Below the pieces are notes generated by a model. That model was not told the origin of the DNA. It was given only the letters and a program-made list of their open reading frames with translations, and did not search any database. This document shows positions 50,786 to 61,640 of a DNA stretch of 64,000 bases, piece after piece. The DNA lies in the NCBI GenBank assembly GCA_018350325.1, contig JAEVLN010000010.1, forward strand, positions 868,001 to 932,000. Reading direction: 5' to 3'. The DNA is from Globodera rostochiensis. Lineage: Eukaryota; Nematoda; Chromadorea; Rhabditida; Heteroderidae. A program made the position numbers and the translations under genes. The stretch's first letter is position 1; each line of letters starts with the position of its first letter.

Positions 50786-53700
50786 ATGTTCCCAAAAACA
50801 TTGTCCACAATGCAACGCCACAATATTCTACTAAGCCACAAATTTTATCGCAATCAGAGCCAAAAAATGATCAAAAATTATGCAAAAAAAATTAATCAAT
50901 ATCAATGTGCCGTAACTTCATCAACAATAATAGCGTTATCAGAAGGAGGTGGTGAAAGGCAAAATTTGAAAAATAATAGCGGGGGTAAAAACGGTGAAAT
51001 GGACGATGCATTTGTAATCGATGTTGAATCGATGCCAAGTTTTGATCAGCCCGGAACATCAACAAGTTTTGATCAGCCCGGAACAACAACAAGTTTTGAT
51101 CAGCCCGGAACAACAACAAGTTTTGAACAGCCCGGAACATCAACAAGTTTTGATCAATCAAAAAGTTTTGATCTGCCCGGAACATCAACTTTTGATCAGA
51201 CCGGAACATCGAAAAGTTTTGATCAGCCCGGAACACCAAAAAGTTTTGATCAATCAAAAAATTTTGATCAGCCCGGAACATCAACTTTTGATCAGCCCGA
51301 AACATCGAAAAGTTTTGATCAGCCCGGAACATCAAAAAGTTTTGATCAGCCCGGAACATCAAAAAGTTTTGATCAGAAAAAGTTGAATGGATTTGATCAA
51401 CCTGATTTGGATGGAATTAATTTTCAAAGTGTTGGAACATCAAAAAGGCAAGATGTCGGATCAACGACAACATTTGATCTGCATAAATTAAATGGGTTTG
51501 ATCAAAAAAATAGAAGTGTCAGACTATCATCACAAACTAATATTGACCAGCTGCATAAGTTCAATGAACTTGATCAGGCTATGACAACTTTTGGTCAGCA
51601 TATGTTCCATGAATTTGATCAGGATGGAAGTGCTGAAACATCGGCAACTTTTGATCAGCATAAGATGAATGGATTTGATCAACCGGATTTGGATGAAATT
51701 AATTCTGAAATAAGTGAAACATCGACGATTTGTCCGACATTTGACGATAATTGGACAATTGAAACAGAGGAGACAAACGACAGCTGGAAGAATGGCAAAA
51801 TAAAAGCCGAATTTGTTAATGATGAAACAAAAAGCGCAAATTTTGGCCAATTTTGCGCTGTCGCTATAAAAGAGGAAATTTTGGAAATTTCTGAATTAGA
51901 CGAAATGATTGCAAACGAAGTGATGCTTAGGGCGGAAGCAGCAGAAAATGCCAAACTTGAAAAAATGGCACAATTTAATGCCAAGAATCAAATTGAAAAA
52001 GGAAAAAATTCCATGAAAAAATGTGCCCGACACGAAGAGAAGATCGAAGTGAAAGTTGGAAAGTGCGAATGGGCGGAATGTGATCAAGAATTTGCAAATG
52101 ACAACCAATTGTATGATCACATAAGAATTGTAAGTCCGTCGTCGTTTAAAAATTAAAAACAAATATTTTTGTAATTAAAATTATTTTAAACATTTAAGAC
52201 ACATATTGGTGAGCTAAATTCAAAAAATTGTGGCCAACATTGCATTGACGACGACGACGCCGCCGACACCAGCAGCAGATTCGCGTGCAAATGGAAAAAC
52301 TGCGACCATTCCCCCCGGAGGGGCGATGCCCAGCGAAAGGTTATTGATTTTGTGCAGTGCATATGTACGCGGGATCAAGACTGGGACTGAAATTTCCATT
52401 TTTTGGTACTGAAATTTTGATCTTGGTTTTTCAAAACTGCCTTATAAATAGGGCCGAGATGCTTAGGAGTTTATCCTTTTTTTTTTTGCGAACAGGGTTT
52501 GACGAGAGCCCAGAAATAGCATTCATTTAGAAAAAATTTTGAATTAGAGCGACTTTTTAGTCCCTATAAATCCCTATTTTGGCTTTTTTGAGAATAAATC
52601 CCTATTTTGCCGCTTTTTGGTGTTTTTAGTCCCAATTTTGGGGGGTTTTAATCCCTATTATATGTCCCTATTTCACGTTTTTTTAGTCCCTAAAATCTCG
52701 GCCCTACTTTTAATGGTCCCGGGGTTTTTACCCAATCTTTGTCCATTAGTCTCATTTTTTGAGCGTGCCTTTTTTGGCCCGTTTCTTGAAAATTCCCGGC
52801 CCTGTACTACACTAATTTAGCGTGTTGAATAAAATGTTTTAATAACAAAAAAAATTTCAAAAATTACAACATTTTTTATGTTTAATTAAAAGGGCATATT
52901 TTTTATGTGTGTCCGTCCCCCAACAAATTAAATTCGTCACCATATATGTAAAAGTTGCGTTTTATTTTCAGTTTGTTTGGCTCCTCAACCACATTTTTGT
53001 GTGGCATTTGCCGAAAGCTGAAACGCACATTTGCGTCTTTGTCGGATGCAAAATGCGCTTTAAAAAGCTAACCGCCCTAACTGCCCATTTGCACACAGTG
53101 CATGCCGAACGTTTGACGCCAAAGAAGCGGGGTATGTACTTATACGTTTATGTCGCGAGAGGATCATCAAAATACAAATACCCTCTCTGATCAGGATAGA
53201 AGGCAGATCAGTTTTGATGGTGCCGAGTCATAATTTAAAAATGCCAGAATGAAAAAAAATGCCAAAATAGGCGAGCTTTCTATTAAAGAACAAAATGTGC
53301 AAAATTAAAAAAAGCCAAAAAGGCTATGATCAACATAGTCAATTTAAGAAAAGCATCAGACTGTTAATTATTTTTTATTTTAATAGCTTACGCTATGTTT
53401 GTTTTTTTATTGTTTTAAATGAATTTATTAAATTCAAAATAATTTATTTAAACATGCATTTTGTGAATGCCTTCCTCAAATCAGCATTAAACTGACTGCA
53501 AATGCAAATTATGAACAAATGCATCCCCACATTGGCCTTTGAGAAAGGCATTCACAAAATTCATGCTTAATTAATGGAATTTGTCAATTAAAAATAGACA
53601 AACAACAACAAAATATTTTGTTTTGGAAAATGTTGTCGTTTTCAACATATTTTTGTGTTAAAAGTCCGCCAATTTAATTTAAAATTAGCTGAGCTACTGA

Positions 53701-53893
53701 AAAGGCAATAAAACCGGCCCGTTTTTAATTCTGATCGATTTTAATGACGTAAAATGTTGTAATAATTTGATAAAAAGTGTGAGGTCAATTTCATTTAGGC
53801 CAAAAACGACAAATAAAGAAGGGCAACGATTCTGATGACGACATCATGACAAAAGTGCAGAAAAAAGAACGGCGTAGTGAAGAAAAGATTTAG
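50786..53893 (+). CDS. FDQ-repeat protein with three Gli/Zic-like C2H2 zinc fingers
   Basis: Four exons, 50786-52129, 52199-52339, 52972-53131, 53799-53893, give 579 residues. Residues about 85-210 are a tandem repeat of SFDQPGTSTS-type units (about 10-13 residues each), loosening into LNGFDQ/FDQHK repeats to about 305. An acidic segment with SELDEMIANE and a Lys-rich stretch follow. Three fingers close the protein: CEWAECDQEFANDNQLYDHI, CKWKNCDHSPRRGDAQRK plus FVWLLNHIFVWH, and CVFVGCKMRFKKLTALTAHL. The C-x4-C spacing with C.W..C, split by introns inside fingers 1 and 2, resembles fingers 1-3 of the Gli/Glis/Zic class. It is probably a nuclear DNA-binding protein; the repeat region is likely disordered. 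A MITE-like element sits in intron 2. Confidence 0.75.
52449..52706. mobile_element. hAT-like foldback element in zinc-finger gene intron 2
   Basis: The termini TAGGGCCGAGAT and ATCTCGGCCCTA are perfect inverted repeats. The flanking 8-mers CTTATAAA and CTTTTAAT match at five to six positions only. The interior iterates AATCCCTATTTTGG and TTTTTAGTCCC words. Confidence 0.7.
53453..53565. ncRNA. Candidate small-RNA hairpin
   Basis: 28-nt arms, CATGCATTTTGTGAATGCCT... (53453-53480) and ...AAGGCATTCACAAAATTCATG (53538-53565), pair at 26 of 28 positions around a 57-nt loop. The hairpin lies in intron 3 of the zinc-finger gene. The stem length suits a miRNA-like precursor, although the loop is long; a tiny foldback transposon is the alternative. 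No expression evidence. Confidence 0.35.
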
Positions 53894-54133
53894 AACCTTT
53901 TATACAATTTTAAAATGTATTATTCAAAATATGTAAATGTCAAATTTTATACTAAATTCAAATTTTTTAGTGATTGTTTATATATTTACCGTTTAATTTT
54001 TACCTTTCTCAGCATTTAAAACATTTAGTAATTTAATAAAAAAATCTATTTGTCTTAATCTAATTTGATCAATTCAATATTATTTCTTAATATTTTCGTC
54101 CGATCATATTTAGTCCATCACCGTCCTTTTTGA

Positions 54134-54758
54134 TCATTTCTTTTGTCCAGAAACAACGCATTTGTGGTAGCATAGCTGAAGTTGTTGCTTGGTGATCTGG
54201 TCCTTCTCGTATTTGTCACTGCATTCTTCCAAGCATGGTTGAATGCCGCGGTGCCCATCACTTTAAAAAAAAATTATACACGATCTTTTTAAAAAAAATT
54301 GTTTGATTCGGGTAATCCGGGTTCGAAATCGGTCTAAAAGGAGATCAGATGCGCATTCGATGCCTCGTTTTACGACTTTTAGTCCTTTTTAAAAAAGAGA
54401 GGAGACACCAGCTTTAATATTACCCAAATTTCATTTTTTAGCATTATTATATAGACTCATTAACTAAAGCAATAAAAAAAAGCATTCTTGAAGCATATTT
54501 TGCATATATTAGCAACAAATTGTTAAAATGCAAATTTTGGCCATTTTTGGTGCATATAAATCCGGTCTTTAATTATTAATTAAAATTGGGGCACAAATTA
54601 AATTTGTCATGCTAATTAATGCCTTAGCGACACTTTTGTAAAAATAGAAATAAAATATGCCTTTGTTGCTGTTTTTTGGCTTTACTGTTGTTCAACAACA
54701 AAACGGTGCCAATAAGGCACACAATAACACCAATAATAATAATATTTTGTGCCTTCAT
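54134..54758 (-). CDS. Small secreted peptide with twin CX3C motif
   Basis: On the minus strand a CAG acceptor precedes ATG 54758. Exon 1 encodes MKAQNIIIIGVIVCLIGTVL and LLNNSKAKKQQQ, a signal peptide or anchor. Exon 2 (54134-54260) encodes DGHRGIQPCLEECSDKYEKD and QLCYHKCVVSGQKK with four cysteines as CX3C-X16-CX3C. Two donors keep frame: a GT at 54633 (exon 1 54634-54758, 83 residues) or a GC after 54661 (74 residues). Twin CX3C is the pattern of small Tim and CHCH-like helical hairpins, but the hydrophobic start points to export. Function unknown. Confidence 0.5.
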
Positions 54759-54960
54759 TTATTTTAAATTCTGAAATAAATAAATCTTTATATGTAAAAA
54801 AAACAATATTATTATATTTTCATTAATCAACAAACACTGATTAAAATAATAAATTGGAGTTTTTGCGCGTCAATAAAATGGAAAGAAAGAGAGTAACAAA
54901 ATCAATCAATTTAATTTTGGGAGGTAACAAACATCGTCAGTCAGCTACTTAATTGGTTGG

Positions 54961-55258
54961 TAGAGCCCGCCATTGAGGACCGATTCAGATCACTTAAAAA
55001 TCCTGAAAAATCGCGAAAATTCTCGGTAAATTTTTGTTGTTATGTAGATATCTCGAAAAAATCTTGGAAACAAAAAAGTTTTAGCGACCAAGATTCGTTT
55101 GAGCACTGAAAAATCAACAAAAAAAAATGAGCACGAAAAATAACAGATCGAGATTTGTTCGAAATCACGCAAAAAGCCGAAACATTTTGTCAATCGAGAT
55201 CTCAAAAAAACAATTGGTCCGAGATTTCAATCGGTCCGGACTTCTCTCTCTCTCTACT
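54961..55258. repeat. TAGAGCCCG-type foldback remnant
   Basis: It begins TAGAGCCCGCCATTGAGGAC with CGATTCAG, and ends with TTTCAATCGGTCCGGACTTC in reverse sense followed by CTCTCTCTCTAC. In between are GATATCTCGA and CGAGATTTG words as at 755-895. No exact target duplication. The stretch 54759-54960 and the AT-rich 55259-55424 hold no gene. Confidence 0.5.
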
Positions 55259-55424
55259 TAATAGTATTTTGAACATTGTGTTGAGGCCTTCAAATAAATC
55301 ACTTTCCACATCTCTGGAAAAGAATCATTTATGACAAATACTTTCATTTATTTGTATTGATTGAATCCATGTAAAAGAAATAAAATGAATTGCATTTAAA
55401 TGGACTAAAACCCCCCAAGATATG

Positions 55425-55760
55425 GACTAAAAACCACCCAAAATTGACTAAAACTAGGGTTGCATGGGGCAGGTACCGGGACGGGATTTCCCGGGGTTTT
55501 CAGGTCCCCCGGTCCGGGCAATGAAAAATGTAATAGTCTCGGTCGCGGTTTTTTTGGGACAAATTTACAAATATTTTTAATAAGTGCCAAAAGAATTTTT
55601 GAAATAAATTCATCACTAGGGCCGGGTCCCGGTAAGCGCCGGTCCCCTGGTCCCGGCAAGTCCCGGTTTTTCCCAAAAGTCCCGGACATAACCCCCCCCC
55701 CCTCCAAAAATTTCGGTAAAAATTAATCGCTCTTTGGGGGGGAGGGGGGGGGGGGGGCAT
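55425..55760. repeat. CCCGGTCCCGG-type element with poly-C/G flank
   Basis: It starts with TAGGGTTGCATGGGGCAGG and has iterated GGTCCCGG/CCGGGACC words at both sides of an AT-rich centre. It is followed by C and G runs of 10 to 13 bases near 55692-55758. This resembles 38785-39006 but without a clear right end. The frames across it are not genes. Confidence 0.5.
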
Positions 55761-56112
55761 TTTCCCATTTTTCTTAAGAGTTCATAAAATTTCAAAATAT
55801 TGATTTAAAAATATGAAAATGGCGAAATAAAAAACCCCAAAATATGATTAAAAAGTTACTCAAATCAAAAATTGAGCTTCTCTTTTCATAAAAAAAGCCT
55901 ACATACCTATTTTCACAATAAAAATCCGTCCATAACGATTTAAATTTTGACATTTTTTTTTGTGAATGTTTTCCATGAAAACTAAAAATGTATTTTGCAT
56001 GAAGAAATTCAAATTACTTCTGCGAAACAAATGCTTTATTCAAAAACATTCATAAAACAAAACAGTTTTGTTCGTTTTTTCATCTTTTTCCCATTTCTTT
56101 TCACCCCTCCGT

Positions 56113-57388
56113 TCAGTAGCCAGGCGGAGAACGCGGAGGAGGACAGTGGTCTGAACTCGCAAAAATATATTATAAAATTAATATATTTTAAAGTGCTTTA
56201 TTTCCCACCAAATTTGGAGACGCTTTTATCAAAAATATTTTGATCCCCCAAATTTACGTACCGCATTGTCCACGTTCGCCCTGTGCCCCGGGCTCGCCGG
56301 TTCCGCCGCGCTCTCCCGCTGCACCGGGCGTTCCAGGAGCGCCTTCACTGCCAACTGGACCCTGTTCACCAGGACCGCCTTGCTGTCCGGGCTGTCCTGG
56401 GCTGCCCCGCTCTCCGGGCGTCCCCGGCTGGCCTTGTGGTCCAGCTGGGCCAACCTTGACTGGGCCTTGTCTGTGTGTGGCAAAATAAATATTAGGTATT
56501 CTAAATGAATTTCAAAAAAACTGTTTTATGAACAAATTGTTGAGCCGAAAATCCGCAACAAAAAAAGAAGGGATACACGTTCAGAACCCATTTACTGACC
56601 GCAAAACTCCAGGAGCACCGGCTTGTCCAGGCTCACCAGCTTTGCCAGCCTCTCCGTTTGCTCCGGCTGGGCCGGGCGGTCCGCGGGGGCCACGTTCGCC
56701 TGGGTACCCGGGCGCACCTTGTTTGCCAGCATCTCCTGGAGTGCCAGGAGGTCCCACTTCGCCAGGACGGCCATTCTGGGCCGGTTCACAAATTTGGCAA
56801 CTAAAAAGTTTGAGGAGTTTGTAAAATTAAATGACTGGTGGAATTGTGTCCCCATACATACCCGGTGGTCGGGTAGGACTGTCGAGGCCGTGCCAATGCT
56901 GGATATCCGGTAGCACCGGGCATCCCTTGGGCTCCATCATCGCCAGGCACTCCCGGCGTGCCCTGAGGCCCGGGCGCACCACGTGCCGCAACACCGCAAC
57001 CGCAGCAAGCATTTCCCGCTTGACGAGCCACACGCTGGTGCTTGCTGGTGTGAAGACCCTAGAGAAGAGTTTAATTGGTCGCGGGGACTGATCAATCACC
57101 GGGCATTATTTACATACCTGAGTGCGCGTAACTTCGCGCCAAATGTTGCCGGAGCGCAACTTGCAGAAGTCCAAGTCGGATTGCATTTGCGAGTTGACGT
57201 GCTGCACATAGCTGTACACCTTGAAATTGAAGAAGCATTTGGGATTGGGCGGTGTTGATCCAATGCAATTTTACCATTGGCACGGACAGCACAGTGCACA
57301 GTGTTGCCATGGTGGAGAGTGCAACGCCGAAGAATGCCAGGCGTCGCATGCAATCCGCCTCTTGTTGACGCGACTTTTCCGCTTCCAT
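56113..57388 (-). CDS. Cuticle collagen
   Basis: Six exons on the minus strand, 57275-57388, 57118-57219, 56862-57058, 56600-56800, 56262-56470, 56113-56150, give 286 residues. An N-terminal hydrophobic anchor/signal ([20 protein letters not shown]) leads to the Col_cuticle_N region ([28 protein letters not shown]) and a basic HQRVAR cleavage site. Then come a CCGCG cluster and Gly-X-Y blocks separated by cysteine-bearing linkers ([13 protein letters not shown]), ending [13 protein letters not shown], a C-terminus common to many nematode cuticle collagens. It is secreted by the hypodermis, trimerises and is cross-linked into the cuticle. There is an interruption of the repeat at [11 protein letters not shown] across the exon 4/5 junction. 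The introns are short (55-127 bp), unlike most neighbours. Confidence 0.93.
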
Positions 57389-58475
57389 TATTAATTGATC
57401 AGTGTGTGTGTGTGTGGTGTGCCTTGTGTCAAGCTAGCTTAAATATAATTTTAATATAAATAAAAAACATTTACATTTTATTTAAAATAGACCAGTGACA
57501 ATGATAAGCTGCATTTTTCTAGCTGCATTTTATAGTCACGCATATTCCATGGTTTGAGAGTGACGACGCCCGAGGGGTTATGTGCAAGTGTGTGTGTGTG
57601 TGTGTGTATGAGGTGTCCTTGAGCAGGTTTCAATGTCACACGTTTGTTTTAAAATGGCAAAAAAAAAAGAAAGAAGATTTTTTGTCCAAATCGGCGGAAC
57701 AATCTCTCTCTGCCGTTTGATGGGGTACACCAAAATCGGTTCGGTTTGGCCTTGACGAAGAAGTGTTAGGGTACTGCCGCTGCCGGTGCTGGTGGTGGTG
57801 ATCACCACAGCATTCATTTTGCACATTCCTACCCCCCCCCCTTTTTCAGTGCTTTGTGATGTGCCCAAAGTCTCGAGATTCGACGTCCATCCGTCGACGG
57901 CGGCGGGCGGTGGCCTGCTCTGAACGAACGTTCACAATCTGTTGCATGACTTTCGACCACACCCATCCGACACAAAATTCGCCAAAATTAGAACAAAAAA
58001 AGAGTTCATGCAAAAACCAATCCATCACAACCGGAAAGACAGAAGAAAATATGCGCGCGATCATTTTCCAATTTTCATTTATTTCAAAGAATGCTCCACG
58101 CCAACGCCCGTACATTACCACTGCTAGGACGGAAAACGGCCGCACAATTTGTGGACGAAATTTTGAGTTAATATTGTCAAAATGGTTAAATCAAAATGGG
58201 GAAAATGGCCAGGCCTTTTCAGCAAAATGCAACGAATTTCGATGGCATGCGAAAAATGTCTTAAATTATTTAAATATTAATTAAATTAATAATTCAAGAA
58301 TATCTTCTAACAAATCTTTCACTTTACAAAAATTAAAAAAAAAACAAGCTTTTTATCTTTAAAATGTTACAATTTGTTTTAACTTACTTTTTATTTTTAG
58401 TTACTATTTTGAATTTTGTTTTTAGTTACTTTTGTAAATTTTAGTCCAAATTCGCCTTTTAGTCATTGTTATTAG
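57389..58475. other. Intergenic upstream of the collagen gene
   Basis: It contains TG/GT microsatellite runs near 57400-57415 and 57590-57610. 57840-58260 is open in several frames on both strands but has no recognisable protein. Regulatory sequence for the collagen is expected here; no specific site is claimed. Confidence 0.35.
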
Positions 58476-58703
58476 TAGGGGCCGGATCAATAATATGCAC
58501 AAAATGGCCAATTATATGTTCTTTTTTATATTTTTGCCAATTTGCTCCAAGACCCCCCCCCCCCCAAACATGCAAAATTTTGTTGTTTGTTTTTTAAATT
58601 TGTTGTCGTAACAAAAATATGCATTTTCAAAATGGGCAATAAAGAAGAGAACGAGAGCTAATTTAATATTAATTGCACTAAATAGGTATAAATTTGGTCC
58701 CTA
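58476..58703. mobile_element. hAT-like MITE, 228 bp
   Basis: The ends TAGGGGCCGGATC and TTGGTCCCTA are inverted at the outer positions. The flanking 8-mers GTTATTAG and GTTATTAT match at seven of eight. The interior is AT-rich with ATATGCA words and a poly-C run. Confidence 0.55.
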
Positions 58704-59633
58704 GTTATTATTATTATTATTTATTTATTAATTTTGCTAATCAGCTCTTTTTTTTTGTCTATTTTTGTCAGTCAAATTGTGTACAAATGAAATTGGCTCA
58801 ATAACCAATTTTGCGTTCAAGAGTTGACAATAAATTAAATGTGAGGGCGGACGAGGTCGTCAAATTAAAATATGAGGAAAAAAACAATAACAAAATACAA
58901 ATTGATTCAAAACTGTCCATTTCTTTCAATCGTAGAAATTGAATTTAATGCTATAAATTATTTGATTTGAATTAAAAGAAGGATTCTTTAATTGAAAAAT
59001 TTTTCATTTAAAACAGTTATCAGTTCTGGATAAGATTTAGGTTAAATAATTCCAAATAATTTTTTAAAATTATTTTTCCATACAAAGATAGGGCAAGTTA
59101 AATTGTTATAACATAAATATAATTTTAAATAATTAAACAATAACTCCACAATTCTTGCCGTTTTTCCTCACTTCACACTGAGATCATCCCTTAAGCGATG
59201 CTATACTTTGTTTTAATCCTCACAAAACGTGAACGTCGCGTCTGCTGCACAAGGTTTCAATGCCATTAATACACCACAAGTTCGTGAAACGGCGGCACGT
59301 AAACTTCAAACAAACAAAAAATTAGGTAGTTGAAAAATTCGAATTTGGCGAATGGTCCGCGCGGCATTTGCGCAACTGCACACGGCGCGCGTGCGCGTGC
59401 TGTGACGCGACGACGCGCAAATGGGCCACAAAATGTGCGCGCGCAATGTTTTGCTGCTGTTTTGTTTTGGAGAAGGCGGGGGGGGGGCCGTGTCATTTTG
59501 AGCACATCGAATCGCACATTCTTGACCAGTTTTGGCGCGCGAGAGCAGAATTCGCCCGATTTTCTTTACATTTTTTGTTACGTAATGAACACCAAACCGG
59601 CCCAAAAAAGTGGTGTGGTAAAACTCCCGCGCG
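58704..59633. other. Intergenic, promoter-proximal GC-rich patch
   Basis: AT-rich to about 59330, then a GC-rich patch with GCGCGCGTGCGCGTGC words at 59385-59455. No gene is supported, although long frames run through the patch on both strands. Confidence 0.35.
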
Positions 59634-59645
59634 TATATAAATAAA
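59634..59645 (+). promoter_or_regulatory. TATA box of the Gly/Tyr-rich peptide gene
   Basis: TATATAAATAAA lies about 120 bp before the start codon at 59765. An initiator-like TCATACACT follows about 38 bp downstream at 59672. This is a rare clear TATA arrangement in the window and fits a strongly induced or stage-specific gene. Confidence 0.5.
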
Positions 59646-59764
59646 ATTGGAGAGCAAAAATATTATTTTAGTCATACACTAAACAATTTTTTTTTTTCTT
59701 AAACACACCACAAAACGTTTTTAGAGGACTCTTTGCAAACATCGACGGCCCTGTGCGCAACAAA

Positions 59765-60953
59765 ATGAACTCTTCTTCTTCTACTATTCTGATCATTTTT
59801 GCACTGATCAGTGCCGCCAGTCTTTACGTTGTTCAAGCCGATAGCGTTGATGCCGGACCAGTAGGGCACAGCCATGAGTTGATCAGGTTAGCGTTTTTCT
59901 TGTTTTATCATTTGTGAACCAGGGTTGCTTCCCAACCCCGACATTTTTGGACGGGCTTTTCGCCACCGAACCCCGACATTCCTGCCCCAGAAGGGGGTCA
60001 AAGGAGGAAACATAAATTTCAAATTTTTGACAAGATGACGGCTAACCAAAGCTTTAAAAATTAATGTTCAAGAGTGTCGTTTGTCGGTTAAATTTCAAGA
60101 AATGAATAATGCCTTGAGCACAATATAATGCAATATTCAATTGTTATTTATTATTTATTTCATTTTTATGTTTCTTCAGGCGCATTAAGCGCTACGGTTA
60201 CGGGTACAACAGCTACGGATACGGCGGAGGTTGCGCTTGGTTTGTCAAATATTAAATTAATTTTTTTTGTTTAAAATTGAAAGTTTAAGCGCCCCTATTC
60301 CGCCGGTGACGTCATCCTGTTATAGCTGCGGGAGCGGCTATTCCGCGTACCAACCGGCGCCGCCGCCACCGCCACCGCCTCCGCCTCCCCCAATGCAGCC
60401 GTCCTATTCCTCCTGCACATCCTGCGGCGGCTACGGGGGCGGCCTGTCCGGCTACGGCAACAGTTGGAACAACGGGGGAAGCACGTCCAGGCAATTTTTA
60501 TAATTAATTTCAATTACCCTTTTTTATTTTTAAACATTTCTGAGAACACTTTTTTGAAATTTATTTTTAATTTCATACTCTTTTTTATTTTTAAACATTT
60601 CTGAGAACACTTTTTTGAAATTTATATTTAATTTCATACCCTTTTTTATTTTTAAACATTTCTAAGAACACTTTTTTGAAAAACCTGAACTCTAGATCAA
60701 CTATAAATCCCGTTGGACTTTTTGGGTCATTTTCATTTCAAACAAAAATCATAAAAATATAATATTTCAGGCATAATGTGATGGGATCTGTAGGAATATG
60801 TAAACATTTTTGAAAAAAAAAAATTTAAAATTTCTGTTCAGCTCCTGGAACAACTACGGCAGTTCCAGTGGCTCCTCCATGTCCGTGGGCAGCGGCGGAG
60901 GCTACGGATACGGCGGCGGAATGTGCTCAGTGTGTGGACGAAAACGAAAATGA
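59765..60953 (+). CDS. Secreted Gly/Tyr-rich peptide precursor with Pro run
   Basis: Four exons, 59765-59886, 60180-60239, 60290-60490, 60842-60953, give 164 residues. The signal peptide (STILIIFALISAASLYVVQA) is followed by a short pro-segment ending RRIKR, a dibasic-type cleavage site. The mature part is rich in Gly, Tyr and Ser: YGYGYNSYGYGGGC, SCYSCGSGYS, an 11-Pro run, CTSCGGYGGGLSGYGN, and at the end GGGYGYGGGMCSVCGRKRK. CxxC pairs recur (CYSC, CTSC, CSVC). It resembles the glycine/tyrosine-rich hypodermal antimicrobial or cuticle peptides of nematodes. Intron 3 starts with GC (CAG/GCAATT); the frame and total length close only with it. Confidence 0.75.
60515..60690 (+). repeat. Tandem repeat in intron 3 of the Gly/Tyr gene
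   Basis: Three copies of an about 67-bp unit with CTTTTTTATTTTTAAACATT, TCTGAGAACACTTTTTTGAA and TTTATTTTTAATTTCATAC. Confidence 0.8.
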
Positions 60954-61600
60954 TTTTTTAACGCCCAAATTTAATTTGCTTTATGTAGCTAGCAAATGGC
61001 TTAATGAAGATTGCTCATTCATAAATTTTAAATATTGCACAGAAATTTTCGGCCTCGCCGTATTTTTGCAAAAAGTAAAAGACTGAAATGTGCCAACTTA
61101 ATAGATTCAAAAAAAATTTTATGCTTAATCAGCAAAAATATGAAAAAAAAAAAGCATTTTTGATTTTGGTTGCCATGTTGTGTCAGAAAATGGGATTGCA
61201 CTAAACTGCTAAAAGACATGGCTTGGGTGTAATCAAATATGTAAATTTGACTATACATAGAATAGGTAATTTGGTTTACGAGGTAAATTAAATTAAAAAT
61301 TTTTTCAAATAAATCGTGTTATCTAAATAAATGGAATTAGAAAAAGATTTCCATAAATTTATAAAACAGATTAATTTTTTAATGGTACGTTGATGTCCGC
61401 CTCGGCCAAGGTTTGCTGAAGTACAGTAGACCTTTTTTGGTATTTTTTTAAATTTGAAGACAACTTTCTTATCAAATTGAGTCAAAATTCAACAAACAAT
61501 GCAGAAAATCCGGAAAATAATGCCCCCAAAAATCAAACATAATTTAAAAAAAAATTGTTTCGTTTCGTTTTGTGTTTCGTTAATTGAAAAAAAAATTGTT
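60954..61600. other. Intergenic, no supported gene
   Basis: AT-rich sequence between two convergent genes. No features beyond short poly-A/T runs. Confidence 0.35.
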
Positions 61601-61640
61601 TCCTATCGTTTCGTCGGAAAAAATCATCCGAATGCCATTT
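61601..61640 (-). pseudogene. Eroded B unit after the stop of the third HTH-array gene
   Basis: Directly after the TGA, the minus-strand frame reads KWHSDDFFRRN, matching the start of a B unit (WHSDEQK). The same stop position and remnant follow the 27839 gene, so the stop predates the duplication. Confidence 0.55.

Noticed and set aside
56240..56913. Plus-strand Gly/Pro-rich frames over the collagen gene
   Set aside because: They are antisense shadows of Gly-X-Y codons; the minus strand gives a complete spliced cuticle collagen.
57846..58284. Overlapping frames on both strands upstream of the collagen gene
   Set aside because: Neither has a domain, signal peptide or splice structure; one-off frames in moderately GC-rich promoter sequence.
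59306..59644. Frames across the GCGCGC-rich patch before the Gly/Tyr gene
   Set aside because: Explained by GC-rich composition; a TATA box directly downstream suggests promoter sequence.
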